A DNA stretch of 64,000 nt from Collinsella sp. (lineage in GTDB: Bacteria; Actinomycetota; Coriobacteriia; Coriobacteriales; Coriobacteriaceae): NCBI GenBank assembly GCA_018373675.1, contig JAHAGQ010000011.1, positions 1-64,000 on the forward strand. The letters are read 5' to 3'. Positions within the stretch are counted from its first letter, which is position 1, and every line of letters begins with the position of its first letter. Both the position numbers and the translations under genes were made by a program. The notes below the pieces were generated by a model that was not told the DNA's origin, did no database searches, and saw only the letters and a program-made list of their open reading frames with translations. Of this stretch, positions 24,506-32,305 are shown piece after piece.

Positions 24506-24545
24506 AGAAGGCCGAAGTCCCGGGCGGGGCTTCGGCCTTCTTGCT
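24505..24545 (+). terminator. terminator after the toxin gene
   Basis: A 13-bp perfect stem (24505-24517 with 24530-24542) begins inside the toxin stop codon. Its 3' arm ends in CTT and is followed by GC, so it is a strong hairpin with only a short T-run. Confidence 0.7.
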
Positions 24546-24585
24546 TGGGGCTTAATTACGCTACAGGTTGAGCGTACGTCAGCGA

Positions 24586-24683
24586 AAACGCCCCAGAGCG
24601 AGCAAGGTGACGTGAAAGAGGAGGGCATTGACCTTCTGGTCATGCCCGACGATTGAACGTCAGATTGCCGCTCTGGGTCGTTT
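24586..24683 (-). repeat. family-1 structured element, copy B (3' of dapH)
   Basis: Read on the minus strand: outer 15-bp stem (24669-24683 with 24586-24600, one mismatch), inner 5-bp stem (24658-24662 with 24608-24612), internal-loop strands TTCAATCGTC and TCCTCTTTCA, and an apical stem of about 10 bp closed by AGAA. The loop blocks match copies A and C while every stem has a different sequence. Sense orientation relative to dapH, whose stop lies about 45 bases upstream. Confidence 0.75.
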
Positions 24684-24696
24684 GCAGCGTCGACTA

Positions 24697-24724
24697 GTTA
24701 CGCGGTTTGGTAAAACCGCGTAAC
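24697..24724 (-). repeat. 28-bp palindrome immediately after dapH
   Basis: Inverted repeat GTTACGCGGTTT / AAACCGCGTAAC, one base past the dapH stop. It differs from the palindrome after ettA (14126-14152) by one inserted T in the loop region and is followed by the same CGACGCTGC block. Confidence 0.75.
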
Positions 24725-24725
24725 C

Positions 24726-25445
24726 CTAGAGCTGACGTAAGCCCTCTTCCAGTCCGGTCTTGCTGTCGGTCTTCTCGTCGCGCATCTTGATGGCGCGGGC
24801 GGGGACACCGGCCACGACGGCGCCGGCGGGGACGTCCTCGACGCACACGGCGCCGGCGGCAACTACAGCACCCTTGCCCACGTGCACGCCTTCCAGGACC
24901 ACGGCGTTTGCGCCGATCATGACATCGTCCTCGATGATGACGGGCGTGGCGCTGGCGGGCTCCACAACGCCTGCCAGCACGGTGCCGGCGCCGATGTGGC
25001 AGTTCTTGCCCACGGTGGCGCGACCGCCCAGCACGGCGCCCATATCGATCATGGAACCCTCGCCGATAACGGAGCCGATGTTGATGATGGCGCCCATCAT
25101 GATGACGGCACGGTCGCCAATCTCGACGCGGTCGCGGATGATCGCGCCCGGCTCGATGCGGGCGTTGATGCCCTTAAGGTCGAGCATGGGCACGGCGGAG
25201 TTGCGGCAATCGTTTTCAACGTCGTAGTAATCGATGGAATCGGCATTGGCGTCCAGGATGGTCTTGAGCTCGTCCCAGTCGCCAAAGACGGTCTTGCCGC
25301 GACGGCCGCCGTAGACATGTGCGTCGCCCCAGGCAACCTTCATGCCCGGCTTCTCGCGCACGTACAGCTTGACGGGCGTCTTTTTGGGCGCGGTGGCGAT
25401 GTAGTTGATAATCTCCTGTGCATCCATCTCGGCTGCGTTGCTCAT
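24726..25445 (-). CDS. dapH: tetrahydrodipicolinate N-acetyltransferase
   Basis: A 239-residue left-handed beta-helix acyltransferase of the DapH type, which transfers acetyl from acetyl-CoA to tetrahydrodipicolinate in lysine/DAP synthesis. The N-terminal DapH domain is at about residues 1-90, followed by hexapeptide repeats (IEPGAIIRDRVEIGDRAVIMMGAIINIGSVIGEGSMIDMGAVLGG) and the C-terminal AVVAAGAVCVEDVPAGAVVAGVPAR. The shorter length and two-domain layout separate it from succinyl-type DapD. It follows dapB by 39 bases and starts with AAAGGAGAG upstream. The choice of DapH fixes the acetylase branch of the pathway. Confidence 0.9.
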   Translation of the reverse strand: MSNAAEMDAQEIINYIATAPKKTPVKLYVREKPGMKVAWGDAHVYGGRRGKTVFGDWDELKTILDANADSIDYYDVENDCRNSAVPMLDLKGINARIEPGAIIRDRVEIGDRAVIMMGAIINIGSVIGEGSMIDMGAVLGGRATVGKNCHIGAGTVLAGVVEPASATPVIIEDDVMIGANAVVLEGVHVGKGAVVAAGAVCVEDVPAGAVVAGVPARAIKMRDEKTDSKTGLEEGLRQL

Positions 25446-25484
25446 TTGCTATCTCTCCTTTGGGTGGATTCGGTTGATACCTGG

Positions 25485-26225
25485 TTAGGCAAACATGACC
25501 TTGTCGAACGTATAGAAGCCGGGTTCGCGGGTGACGAGCTTCTGCGCGGCTGCCAAGGCGCCGTTGACAAAGATCTGACGGCTCGTGGCGCGGTGGGTGA
25601 GCGTGACCTCCTCGTCCTGGCCAAAGAAGCTCACCTCGTGCACGCCGGCGACGGTGCCGCCGCGCAGCGAGTGCATACCGATTTCCTTGGGATCGCGTGC
25701 TCCGCACATGCCCTCGCGGCCATAGACGGGGTGGTAGCCTGCCTCGGGCTCGGCTTCGACGACGGCGTCGAGCAGTAGCTTGGCAGTGCCGCTGGGGGCG
25801 TCGACCTTTTGGTTGTGGTGCGTCTCGACGATTTCGCAGTCAAAGCCGGGCAGCTCGCGTGTAGCCTGCGCTACCAGATGGCGCAGGGCTGCGATACCGA
25901 TGGAGTAATTGCCCGAGTGCATAACGCGGGTGTTCTGGCCCAGCTCACGCAGGCGGTCCATCTGCTCGGGGGTGTAGCCTGTGGTGCCTGAGACCAACGC
26001 CGCGCCCGTGCGCTCGACATAGGCGACGACGGCGTCGAAGGTCGCGACGTTCGAGAAGTCGATGATGACGTCGGCAGCCGGTGCGTTCTCGAGCTCGCTC
26101 AAATCGAAGCCAATCTGGGCCACGATATCAAAAACGGGCTGCCCGGCGGCGTCGACAATGCCTTCGGCGGTAGTGCGGATGAGCGAGCCCATGCGGCCCG
26201 TTCCCATAATGACGGTCTTAATCAA
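25485..26225 (-). CDS. dapB: 4-hydroxy-tetrahydrodipicolinate reductase
   Basis: A 246-residue NAD(P)H-dependent reductase. The N-terminal Rossmann motif is MGTGRMGSLI; VIIDFSN and SGTTGYTPEQ follow, and the catalytic HHNQKVDAPSGTA is near residue 135. It makes tetrahydrodipicolinate from the DapA product. It starts with TTG at 26225, overlapping the end of the lysA-dapA frame by 8 bases, with AGGGAGC upstream. The unusual start codon and overlap imply translational coupling to the upstream frame. Confidence 0.9.
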   Translation of the reverse strand: MIKTVIMGTGRMGSLIRTTAEGIVDAAGQPVFDIVAQIGFDLSELENAPAADVIIDFSNVATFDAVVAYVERTGAALVSGTTGYTPEQMDRLRELGQNTRVMHSGNYSIGIAALRHLVAQATRELPGFDCEIVETHHNQKVDAPSGTAKLLLDAVVEAEPEAGYHPVYGREGMCGARDPKEIGMHSLRGGTVAGVHEVSFFGQDEEVTLTHRATSRQIFVNGALAAAQKLVTREPGFYTFDKVMFA

Positions 26226-28527
26226 GTAGACCAGCTCCCTTCAGAGCATCGGTAAGTGCGGCTCGCGTGTCGTCTGCCATGGGGCACAGCGGCATACGGT
26301 AGTTTGCCTCGATCATGCCCATCTGGGCGAGCGCTTCCTTGACGGGGATGGGGTTGACCTCGCTAAAGAGGGCGTTGATGAGCGGCTGGCCGGCAATCTG
26401 GATATCGCGGGCGCGCGCTACGTCGCCGTCCAGATAAGCGCGGCACATGTCGTGTACAAGCTGCGGCTGCACGTCGGCCCACACGCTGATGGTGCCCGAA
26501 GCGCCCAGGCTCATGAGCGGCACTGTGAGTGCATCCTCGCCCGAGTACATGCGGAAATCGTCGGACAGCAGGTGGGCGATCTTGGCCGCGTAGGCGACGT
26601 TGCCCGAGGCCTCCTTGATGCCCATGATGTTGGGGTGCGCGGCTAGGCGCTCTACGTTGCGCTCGCTGATACCGCAGCCGCAGCGGCCGGGGATGTTGTA
26701 CAGGATGCAGGGGATGTCAACGGCATCGGCGACGGTCTTAAAGTGCTGATAGATACCCTCTTCGTTGGACTTGTTGTAGTAGGGGGTAATGAGCAGCAGG
26801 CCGTCGGCTCCCAAGCCCTGGTAAGTAAGCGACTTGGTGAGCATGGTCTGCGTGGAGTTGGAGCCTGAGCCGGCGATGACGGGGACGCGTCCTGCAACAT
26901 GCTTGACCACGGCGGCGACGACGGAGTTGTCCTCGTCATCGGTCATCGTGGCGCTCTCGCCGGTGGTGCCCAGGGTGAGAATGGCGTCGGTGCTATTTTG
27001 CAAGTGGAAATCGATAAGGCGCTCGAGCGCGTCAAAGTCGACACTGCCGTCCTTTTTAAACGGCGTAACCAGGGCGACGATTGAGCCCTCGAGATTGCGG
27101 ATGTCCATGTTCTTCTCCTTCGCCTCCGCGATCTGGATGCGTTTGTTCCATTGAGCTGCGACTGCCAGGCGCTCGTCTTGGGCGCGACGGCGGGCGCTTT
27201 CGGCGCGCGACTTGGCCAGCAGCTCTCGGCCGCACGGCAGCACGTCGAGCGTGGAAAAGTAATCGCCCGGGCGCTCGGCGCGGCGGATGAGGTCGGCCGC
27301 GCCATCGGGGCGCAGCAGGACCTCGGCGGAGCGCAGACGTCCGTTGTAGTTGTAGCCCATGGAGTAGCCATGCGCACCGGTATCGTGGATTACAAGCAGG
27401 TCACCCATGTCGATATGCGGCAGCTCGCGGTCGATGGCGAACTTATCGTTGTTCTCGCACAGATTGCCCGTGATGTCATAGGTGTTCGTGACGGGCGCCG
27501 TGGCCTTGTCGGCGCCGCCCGGCTGACCCATCACCGTAATGTGGTGGTAGGCGCCATACATGGCAGGGCGAATCAAATCGACGGCGCTTGCATCGACACC
27601 GATATAGTCCTTGTAGATCTGCTTCTCGTGGATAGCCTTGGTGACCAGACAGCCGTAGGGGCCCATCATAAAGCGGCCCATCTCGGTGCAGATCGCCACA
27701 TCGCCCATGCCGGCGGGAACCAGGATCTCGTCGTATGCCGCGTGTACTCCCTCGCCGATGGCGCGAATGTCGTTGGCCTGCTGCTCGGGCAGGTAGGGGA
27801 TGCCGACGCCGCCGGACAGATTGATGAAGGCGACGTGTGCGCCGGTCTCGCGCTCCAGGCGTACGGCAAGCTCAAAGAGGATACGCGCGAGCTCGGGGTA
27901 GTAGTCGTTGGTGACGGTGTTGCTGGCAAGGAATGCGTGGATGCCAAAGTCCTCGGCGCCCTTGGCTTTGAGCATGCGGAAGGCCTCGAAGAGCTGCTCG
28001 GTGGTCATGCCATATTTGGAGTCGCCTGGGTTGTCCATGATGCCGTTGGAGAGCTGGAACAGGCCGCCTGGATTAAAGCGGCAGCTGACCGTTTTGGGGA
28101 TGGGTCCCGCAACACGCTCAAAGAACTCGATGTGGCTGATGTCGTCAAAGTTGACGATGGCACCCAGCTTGTCGGCGAGCTCAAAGTCGGCAGCCGGCGT
28201 ATCGTTGGACGAGAACATGATGTCGTGTCCCGTGATACCCAGCGAGCGGGCGATCATGAGCTCGGTATAGCTCGAGCAGTCGCAGCCGCAGCCGTATTCG
28301 TTGAGAATGGAGATGAGCGCCGGGTTGGGGTTGGCCTTGACGGCAAAGTATTCCTTAAAGCCCGGGTTCCACGCAAAGGCGTCGCGCACTTCTTGCATGT
28401 TGCGGCGGATGCCAGCCTCGTCGTATAGATGAAACGGCGTGGGGAACTGCTCGACGATATGCTCGAGTGTCTCCTTGTCCACAAACGGCTGCTTGGCCGC
28501 ATATGCCTCGTTGGGGGTCAATGCCAT
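26218..28527 (-). CDS. lysA-dapA: fused diaminopimelate decarboxylase / dihydrodipicolinate synthase
   Basis: One uninterrupted frame of 769 codons. Residues 1 to about 445 are a fold-type III PLP decarboxylase (YFAVKANPNP lysine, LSGGVGIPY, CENNDKF catalytic Cys, DTGAHGYSMGYNYNGR). Residues 474-769 are a complete DapA (TTGESATM, Tyr in ITPYYNKS, Schiff-base Lys in GIKEASGNVAY). A charged helical linker joins them. At 27108 the DapA part has its own ATG with AAGGAGAAG in front, so both a fused protein and a separate 296-residue DapA may be made. The two activities are the last and the first committed steps of lysine synthesis. The decarboxylase is divergent: EMGRFMMGPYG replaces the usual EPGR motif. 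A lysine riboswitch precedes it. Confidence 0.85.
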   Translation of the reverse strand: MALTPNEAYAAKQPFVDKETLEHIVEQFPTPFHLYDEAGIRRNMQEVRDAFAWNPGFKEYFAVKANPNPALISILNEYGCGCDCSSYTELMIARSLGITGHDIMFSSNDTPAADFELADKLGAIVNFDDISHIEFFERVAGPIPKTVSCRFNPGGLFQLSNGIMDNPGDSKYGMTTEQLFEAFRMLKAKGAEDFGIHAFLASNTVTNDYYPELARILFELAVRLERETGAHVAFINLSGGVGIPYLPEQQANDIRAIGEGVHAAYDEILVPAGMGDVAICTEMGRFMMGPYGCLVTKAIHEKQIYKDYIGVDASAVDLIRPAMYGAYHHITVMGQPGGADKATAPVTNTYDITGNLCENNDKFAIDRELPHIDMGDLLVIHDTGAHGYSMGYNYNGRLRSAEVLLRPDGAADLIRRAERPGDYFSTLDVLPCGRELLAKSRAESARRRAQDERLAVAAQWNKRIQIAEAKEKNMDIRNLEGSIVALVTPFKKDGSVDFDALERLIDFHLQNSTDAILTLGTTGESATMTDDEDNSVVAAVVKHVAGRVPVIAGSGSNSTQTMLTKSLTYQGLGADGLLLITPYYNKSNEEGIYQHFKTVADAVDIPCILYNIPGRCGCGISERNVERLAAHPNIMGIKEASGNVAYAAKIAHLLSDDFRMYSGEDALTVPLMSLGASGTISVWADVQPQLVHDMCRAYLDGDVARARDIQIAGQPLINALFSEVNPIPVKEALAQMGMIEANYRMPLCPMADDTRAALTDALKGAGLLD

Positions 28528-28540
28528 GTCCCGTAAACCT

Positions 28541-28760
28541 CGCTATCCAGACGGCGCCATCTGCGCATCGAATCCGCATAGCGTGGACCCAATGTCCGGA
28601 TAGCGCTCCCGCATTGCTGCAGACAGTCCTGTGGGTGTTTCCCACAGGCCCACCAGGTTGTTCGTGCCCGAAAAGCCCAGTTCGGCGGGTTTCGCCTCCC
28701 CACGGGGTCAAAGCCTGCCGGCTCGCCCGCGGTTCTTCGTGCCCGCGCCTCTATCAAGTG
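28541..28760 (-). promoter_or_regulatory. lysine riboswitch (L-box) controlling lysA-dapA-dapB-dapH
   Basis: On the minus strand the leader shows the conserved L-box core: GATAGAGG (28748-28755), the GGGAGGCGAAACCCGCCGAA block (28681-28700), then CCTGG...GGGAAACACCC and ACTGTC (28622-28627). The P1 3' strand CTATC (28599-28603) can pair with GATAG, or the longer CGCTATCC (28598-28605) can pair with GGATAGCG (28541-28548), which touches the start-site GAGG. A second CGCTATGC (28576-28583) could compete for the same site. This points to translational control by lysine; the logic of the switch is inferred. Confidence 0.85.
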
Positions 28761-28906
28761 GTAACGACCCTACCACGTTGCACTTTACCAAACAAGAGTA
28801 TTCGTATATAACGTTTAAAAAATGCAGGGATATGCTAGAAACAAGGGCGTCACAATTCTGCATCACAATATTGTGTGAATGGATATGCCCCATGAAAGGA
28901 TCCTTT

Positions 28907-30094
28907 ATGACCGAGCTCCAAGAACTCCGTCGCTATCGCCGCGATCTCCATCGCATTCCGGAGCTCGATTTCGATCTTCCGCAAACCATTGCCTATATCG
29001 AGGGCGTGCTGGCACCGCTCACCTGCGAAGTGACCCATCCGTGCCCCAGCTGCGTCTGTGCTTTCTTCGACGCCGGCGTTGATGCCGCGCATGCCACGGC
29101 GATTCGCGCCGATATGGATGCGCTGCCCATCGCGGAAGCGACGGGAGCGGCCTTTGCCTCAACCCATCCCGGCAAGATGCACGCTTGCGGACATGACGGA
29201 CACATGGCCATGGCGCTTGCCGCCGCGACGTATGTCGACCGTACGATTCGCGAGCATCCGGGCGCCATTAGGCGCAATGTTCTCTTTGTGTTCCAGCCGG
29301 CCGAGGAAACGACCGGTGGTGCCAAGACGGTATGCGAGAGCGGTGTGTTCGAGCGCTATGGGGCCGACCGCATTTTTGGCTTCCATGTGTGGCCCGATCT
29401 GCCCGCCGGCACGTTGGCGAGCTGCTCCGGTCCGTTGCTGGCGCGTTCGAGTGAGACACACATTCATATTCACGGGACGAGCATCCATATTGCTAAGACC
29501 TATGGCGTTCCGGTCGAGGAGTCGCACGATGCGGCGCTGGCGGCTGCCAAGTTCTTGGTTGCCGAGCGCGAACTGATGGATGAGCTGGGTGCCGATGAGC
29601 CCTGCATTGGCAAGTTCGGCCTGCTGCAGGCAGGCACCGTCTGCAATGCGGTGGCGGGGGAGGCCCATGTTGCCGGCAGCCTGCGTGTGTTTACAGACGA
29701 CATGTTCGACCGGGCACGCGAGGGCGTGCGCCGCGTGCTGGACGATGCCTGCGCTGCAACGGGCTGCACGTACGATCTCGACTTTGCCGAGGGCTATCCG
29801 CCGGTCGACAACGACCCCGAGCTATTTGCCAGCGTCGCGCCTGCCTTGCCCGGGCTGCAGCTTATGGAGGAGCCGCTGTTAATTGCCGAGGATTTCGCGT
29901 TCTATCAGCGCCATTTGCCGGGCGTGTTTTTCCTGCTGGGCACGGGTATGCCAGAGGGCCAAGACAACCCGAGTGATTCGGATGGCTGCCCCGCCTATGC
30001 CACAAGCGCTCTGCATACCGATAGCATGCTCTTCGACGAGGAAATCCTACTCAAAGGCCTCGATGTCTATAAACGATTGCTTTTGCTTGACTAA
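28907..30094 (+). CDS. M20-family amidohydrolase, probable N-acetyl-DAP deacetylase
   Basis: A 395-residue M20D metallohydrolase. Metal and catalytic motifs are clear: AIRADMDALPI near residue 70, MHACGHDGHMAMAL near 90, FQPAEETTGGAK near 130 and, at the end, AEDFAFYQRHLPGVFFLLG. The dimerisation domain lies between. Family members cleave N-acyl amino acids (hippurate, indole-acetyl, N-acetyl-diaminopimelate). It is divergent from the DapH pathway operon, which needs exactly such a deacetylase, so this is the likely role. One dimerisation-domain motif reads HGTSIHIAKTYGVP, unlike the usual HGGHAAxP. Start ATG 28907 has AAAGGAT upstream; ATG 28892 does not. Confidence 0.75.
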   Translation: MTELQELRRYRRDLHRIPELDFDLPQTIAYIEGVLAPLTCEVTHPCPSCVCAFFDAGVDAAHATAIRADMDALPIAEATGAAFASTHPGKMHACGHDGHMAMALAAATYVDRTIREHPGAIRRNVLFVFQPAEETTGGAKTVCESGVFERYGADRIFGFHVWPDLPAGTLASCSGPLLARSSETHIHIHGTSIHIAKTYGVPVEESHDAALAAAKFLVAERELMDELGADEPCIGKFGLLQAGTVCNAVAGEAHVAGSLRVFTDDMFDRAREGVRRVLDDACAATGCTYDLDFAEGYPPVDNDPELFASVAPALPGLQLMEEPLLIAEDFAFYQRHLPGVFFLLGTGMPEGQDNPSDSDGCPAYATSALHTDSMLFDEEILLKGLDVYKRLLLLD

Positions 30095-30172
30095 GGTGTG
30101 AAGGACTATTTGTTCTAGAAAACACGAACAAACGTACGATATAATAGAGATGTAAGTCTATAGAAACGTTTG

Positions 30173-30185
30173 ACGTTACTAACGT
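30173..30185 (+). promoter_or_regulatory. palindrome in the higBA promoter region
   Basis: ACGTTACTAACGT is a 6+6 inverted repeat around one base, 12 bases before the toxin gene and downstream of a TATAAT box at 30140-30145. It is a plausible HigA operator. Confidence 0.45.
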
Positions 30186-30196
30186 AAGGCGATACT

Positions 30197-30478
30197 ATGA
30201 TTGCATCGTATAAAGATGAGGATACCGAACGCTTTGCCATGGGTGTGCGGGTCAGGAGGTTCGTGCCCTTTGAGCGTGTTGCGTTGAGGAAGATTCGCCA
30301 ACTGCAGGTTTGTGCTTCGCTTGATGATCTTCGCGTTCCACCGGGCAACCGCCTGGAAGCTTTGAAGGGCGATCGTGCCGGTCAATATAGCATCCGTGTT
30401 AACGAGCGCTATCGGGTCTGTTTTGAGTGGAGACAGGAGATGGCTTGGAATGTCGAAATCGTCGATTATCACAAGTGA
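30197..30478 (+). CDS. higB: HigB-type (RelE family) toxin
   Basis: A 93-residue RelE-superfamily toxin of the HigB type. Recognisable core: RKIRQLQVCASLDDLRVPPGNRLEALKGDRAGQYSIRVNERYRVCFEW, with the IRVNERYRVCFEW strand typical of HigB and the terminal VEIVDYHK. It precedes the antitoxin gene, the reversed order characteristic of hig modules, and overlaps it by 29 bases. It is a predicted ribosome-dependent mRNA interferase. Confidence 0.85.
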   Translation: MIASYKDEDTERFAMGVRVRRFVPFERVALRKIRQLQVCASLDDLRVPPGNRLEALKGDRAGQYSIRVNERYRVCFEWRQEMAWNVEIVDYHK

Positions 30479-30791
30479 TGAGACTTCGGCCGATTTGCTG
30501 TCGCCGGTGACTCCTGGTGAGCTTCTCAAAGAGGAGTTTCTTGTTCCCATGGGCATTTCTCAATATCGCCTTGCGAAAGAGACTGGGATTCCGGCTCAGC
30601 GTATCGGGCAGATTGTCTTGGGAAAACGTCGCGTGACGGCCGACACCGACCTCCGTCTTTGCCGTTATTTTGGCCTGACGGATGGTTATTGGCTGCGCGC
30701 TCAGGTGGCGTTTGACCTTGAGGCCGAGAAAAGGCGGATCGAACCGGAACTCGACAAGATCGTTCCTGTTCAGCAGGCTATCGCACTGTAG
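30450..30791 (+). CDS. higA: HigA-type antitoxin (XRE family)
   Basis: A 113-residue antitoxin with an XRE/HigA helix-turn-helix: SPVTPGELLKEEFLVPMGISQYRLAKETGIPAQRIGQIVLGKRRVTADTDLRLCRYFGLTDGYWLRAQVAFDLE. ATG 30450 lies inside the toxin gene with AGGAG upstream. It neutralises HigB and probably represses the module through the palindrome at 30173-30185. Confidence 0.85.
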   Translation: MSKSSIITSDETSADLLSPVTPGELLKEEFLVPMGISQYRLAKETGIPAQRIGQIVLGKRRVTADTDLRLCRYFGLTDGYWLRAQVAFDLEAEKRRIEPELDKIVPVQQAIAL

Positions 30792-30820
30792 TGCTCAAAG
30801 ATGATGGGGGTGGCGCGGCG

Positions 30821-31144
30821 ATGAGGCGACGCCGACAGTCTGCCGTATATAGTCCGGGTGGATGCGGGTGCGGTTTGCTGCTGCTTCCGGTTATTGCTGT
30901 GAGCATTGGCGTGATGTTTGCGCTTGCCGGGCTTGCCGCGGCGGCGCTCGTGCTGTTTATCACTGCCATCGGCGTGACGATTTGGCTCTGCCGCAATCGC
31001 GAGCAACGCCGTGCCGACGGTAAAACCAATGTCGGCTGGGTCGTCTTTCTGATCATTGCGTACCTGCTGAGTGCCAGCTACCTTGTTTTCTTTGTCCTGT
31101 TGATGATCAGTGCCTTTACCGGGGAATCCGTCACGGTGGGTTGA
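30821..31144 (+). CDS. small two-helix membrane protein, unknown
   Basis: About 107 residues with an arginine-rich start (MRRRRQ), a GGCGCG cysteine-glycine patch, one long hydrophobic stretch (LLLLPVIAVSIGVMFALAGLAAAALVLFITAIGVTIWL) and a second helix near the end (VGWVVFLIIAYLLSASYLVFFVLLMI). I do not recognise a family. The start may instead be GTG 30791, which shares its G with the higA stop (TAGTG) and would add ten residues. Either way it is read through from the higBA module. Confidence 0.5.
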   Translation: MRRRRQSAVYSPGGCGCGLLLLPVIAVSIGVMFALAGLAAAALVLFITAIGVTIWLCRNREQRRADGKTNVGWVVFLIIAYLLSASYLVFFVLLMISAFTGESVTVG

Positions 31145-31249
31145 TGCACTGCCAGCAGACGGTCGCGCGCAGTGCGTTTGCTCGGCGTTTGGATAACTGC
31201 ATTGGTCGTTTACCGCAGCCTTAGCTCTCAGCTAATGAATTCAAGTTCA

Positions 31250-31303
31250 ATCCTTCCTACGATGTGCTGTGTACCGGCACGGTAGCCGGATCGTAGGAAG
31301 GAT
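31250..31303 (+). promoter_or_regulatory. 5'-UTR hairpin that buries a ribosome-binding site
   Basis: A perfect 14-bp inverted repeat (31250-31263 with 31290-31303) encloses 26 bases; within that loop CCGGC and GCCGG can also pair. The 3' arm contains AGGAAGGA, the ribosome-binding site of the gene starting at 31309. This is the arrangement of a translational on/off switch or RNA thermometer. Confidence 0.6.
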
Positions 31304-31308
31304 GAATA

Positions 31309-31752
31309 ATGGCAAAAGAGGGAAAGAAGCCAATCGGCAAGATTGTCCTAGGCATCATCGTGGTGCTGGTTATTGTCGGTGCCGTGGGCTCTATGGGCGG
31401 CAACTCAACCGATTCGTCTGCGAGCGATTCGGCAAAACCTGCCGAGACGACACGGCAGGCTGAGGAGCAAAAAGAACCGCAAGAACCGTATACCATTGCT
31501 GACGAGGCTGAAGACACTTCCAATCAGTTTACCTATAAGATCACGGGCACCCTGACCAATAACACGGACAAGGAAAAGAGCTACATTCAGATTGAATATG
31601 TTCTGTATGATGCCGATGGCAACCAGGTTGGAACGGCTCTTGCAAACACCAATCATCTGAAGGCGGGCGGCTCCTGGAAGTTCGAGGCGCTGGGTACGGT
31701 GTCTCCCGACCAGGTTGCTAGCTGGGAGCGTTCGGACGTAAGCGGTTTCTAG
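31309..31752 (+). CDS. membrane-anchored FxLYD-domain protein
   Basis: A 147-residue protein with a basic start (MAKEGKKPIGK), a hydrophobic segment at about 10-30 that serves as an uncleaved anchor, a polar Ser/Glu linker, and a C-terminal FxLYD-like beta domain (FTYKITGTLTNNTDKEKSYIQIEYVLYDADGNQVGTALANTNHLKAGGSWKFEALG). Such domains are found in secreted proteins of Gram-positives and usually mediate binding; no ligand is known. Translation is probably gated by the hairpin at 31250-31303. Confidence 0.75.
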   Translation: MAKEGKKPIGKIVLGIIVVLVIVGAVGSMGGNSTDSSASDSAKPAETTRQAEEQKEPQEPYTIADEAEDTSNQFTYKITGTLTNNTDKEKSYIQIEYVLYDADGNQVGTALANTNHLKAGGSWKFEALGTVSPDQVASWERSDVSGF

Positions 31753-31784
31753 CATGTTGCATGCACTGGGGGAGGTGAAGTCGT

Positions 31785-32297
31785 ATGTCCGATAAAAAGC
31801 TGACCGAGGAGTTGCTCAATGAGCTTCTCGATGCGCCGAACATCGATGGCTATATCAGGGAGCACGACTTTGCCGCCCCGTCGCTTTCGGACTACCTGAA
31901 GCAGCTACTGCAGGAAAAGGGCTTGGAGCGCTCGCGCGTGGTCCGTATGGCTGATCTCAATGAGACCTTTGGCTATCAGATCTTTACCGGTGCGCGTCAT
32001 CCGAGTCGCAATAAGGTGCTGCAGATTGCCTTTGCGATGGCGCTGACGCTCAAAGAGACCAACCGTGCGCTGACGGCTGCCGGGGTAAGCGTCCTTAACT
32101 GCAAGGACCGCCGCGATGCGATTATCATCTTTTGCATCGATCGCGGGTGCAGTCTCCAAAAGGTCAACGAGGAACTGTATCGCTTTGGCGAGGAGACGGT
32201 GAGTTGGCGGCTGATATCTGAGCCGGTAGAGCTGTCGAACAACGATGCAAACGAACGGGGCGCGGATGCCATGGGGTGTCTGCGCCCTGCGCTATGA
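31785..32297 (+). CDS. XRE-like helix-turn-helix regulator paired with a kinase
   Basis: A 170-residue protein. Residues about 30-100 form an XRE-like helical domain (LSDYLKQLLQEKGLERSRVVRMADLNETFGYQIFTGARHPSRNKVLQIAFAMALTLKETNRALTAAGVSVL). The C-terminal 70 residues (KDRRDAIIIFCIDRGCSLQKVNEELYRFGEETV) are a further helical part seen in such regulators. It lies directly before the membrane Ser/Thr kinase, with a few bases between or a short overlap depending on the kinase start. A phosphorylation target or DNA-binding output of the kinase is a reasonable inference. Confidence 0.65.
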   Translation: MSDKKLTEELLNELLDAPNIDGYIREHDFAAPSLSDYLKQLLQEKGLERSRVVRMADLNETFGYQIFTGARHPSRNKVLQIAFAMALTLKETNRALTAAGVSVLNCKDRRDAIIIFCIDRGCSLQKVNEELYRFGEETVSWRLISEPVELSNNDANERGADAMGCLRPAL

Positions 32298-32305
32298 TGG
32301 AGGCT

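Noticed and set aside
25485..26225. dapB starting at a downstream ATG
   Set aside because: Any downstream ATG would remove the Rossmann GTGRMG motif; the TTG at 26225 with AGGGAGC upstream is the only start that keeps it.
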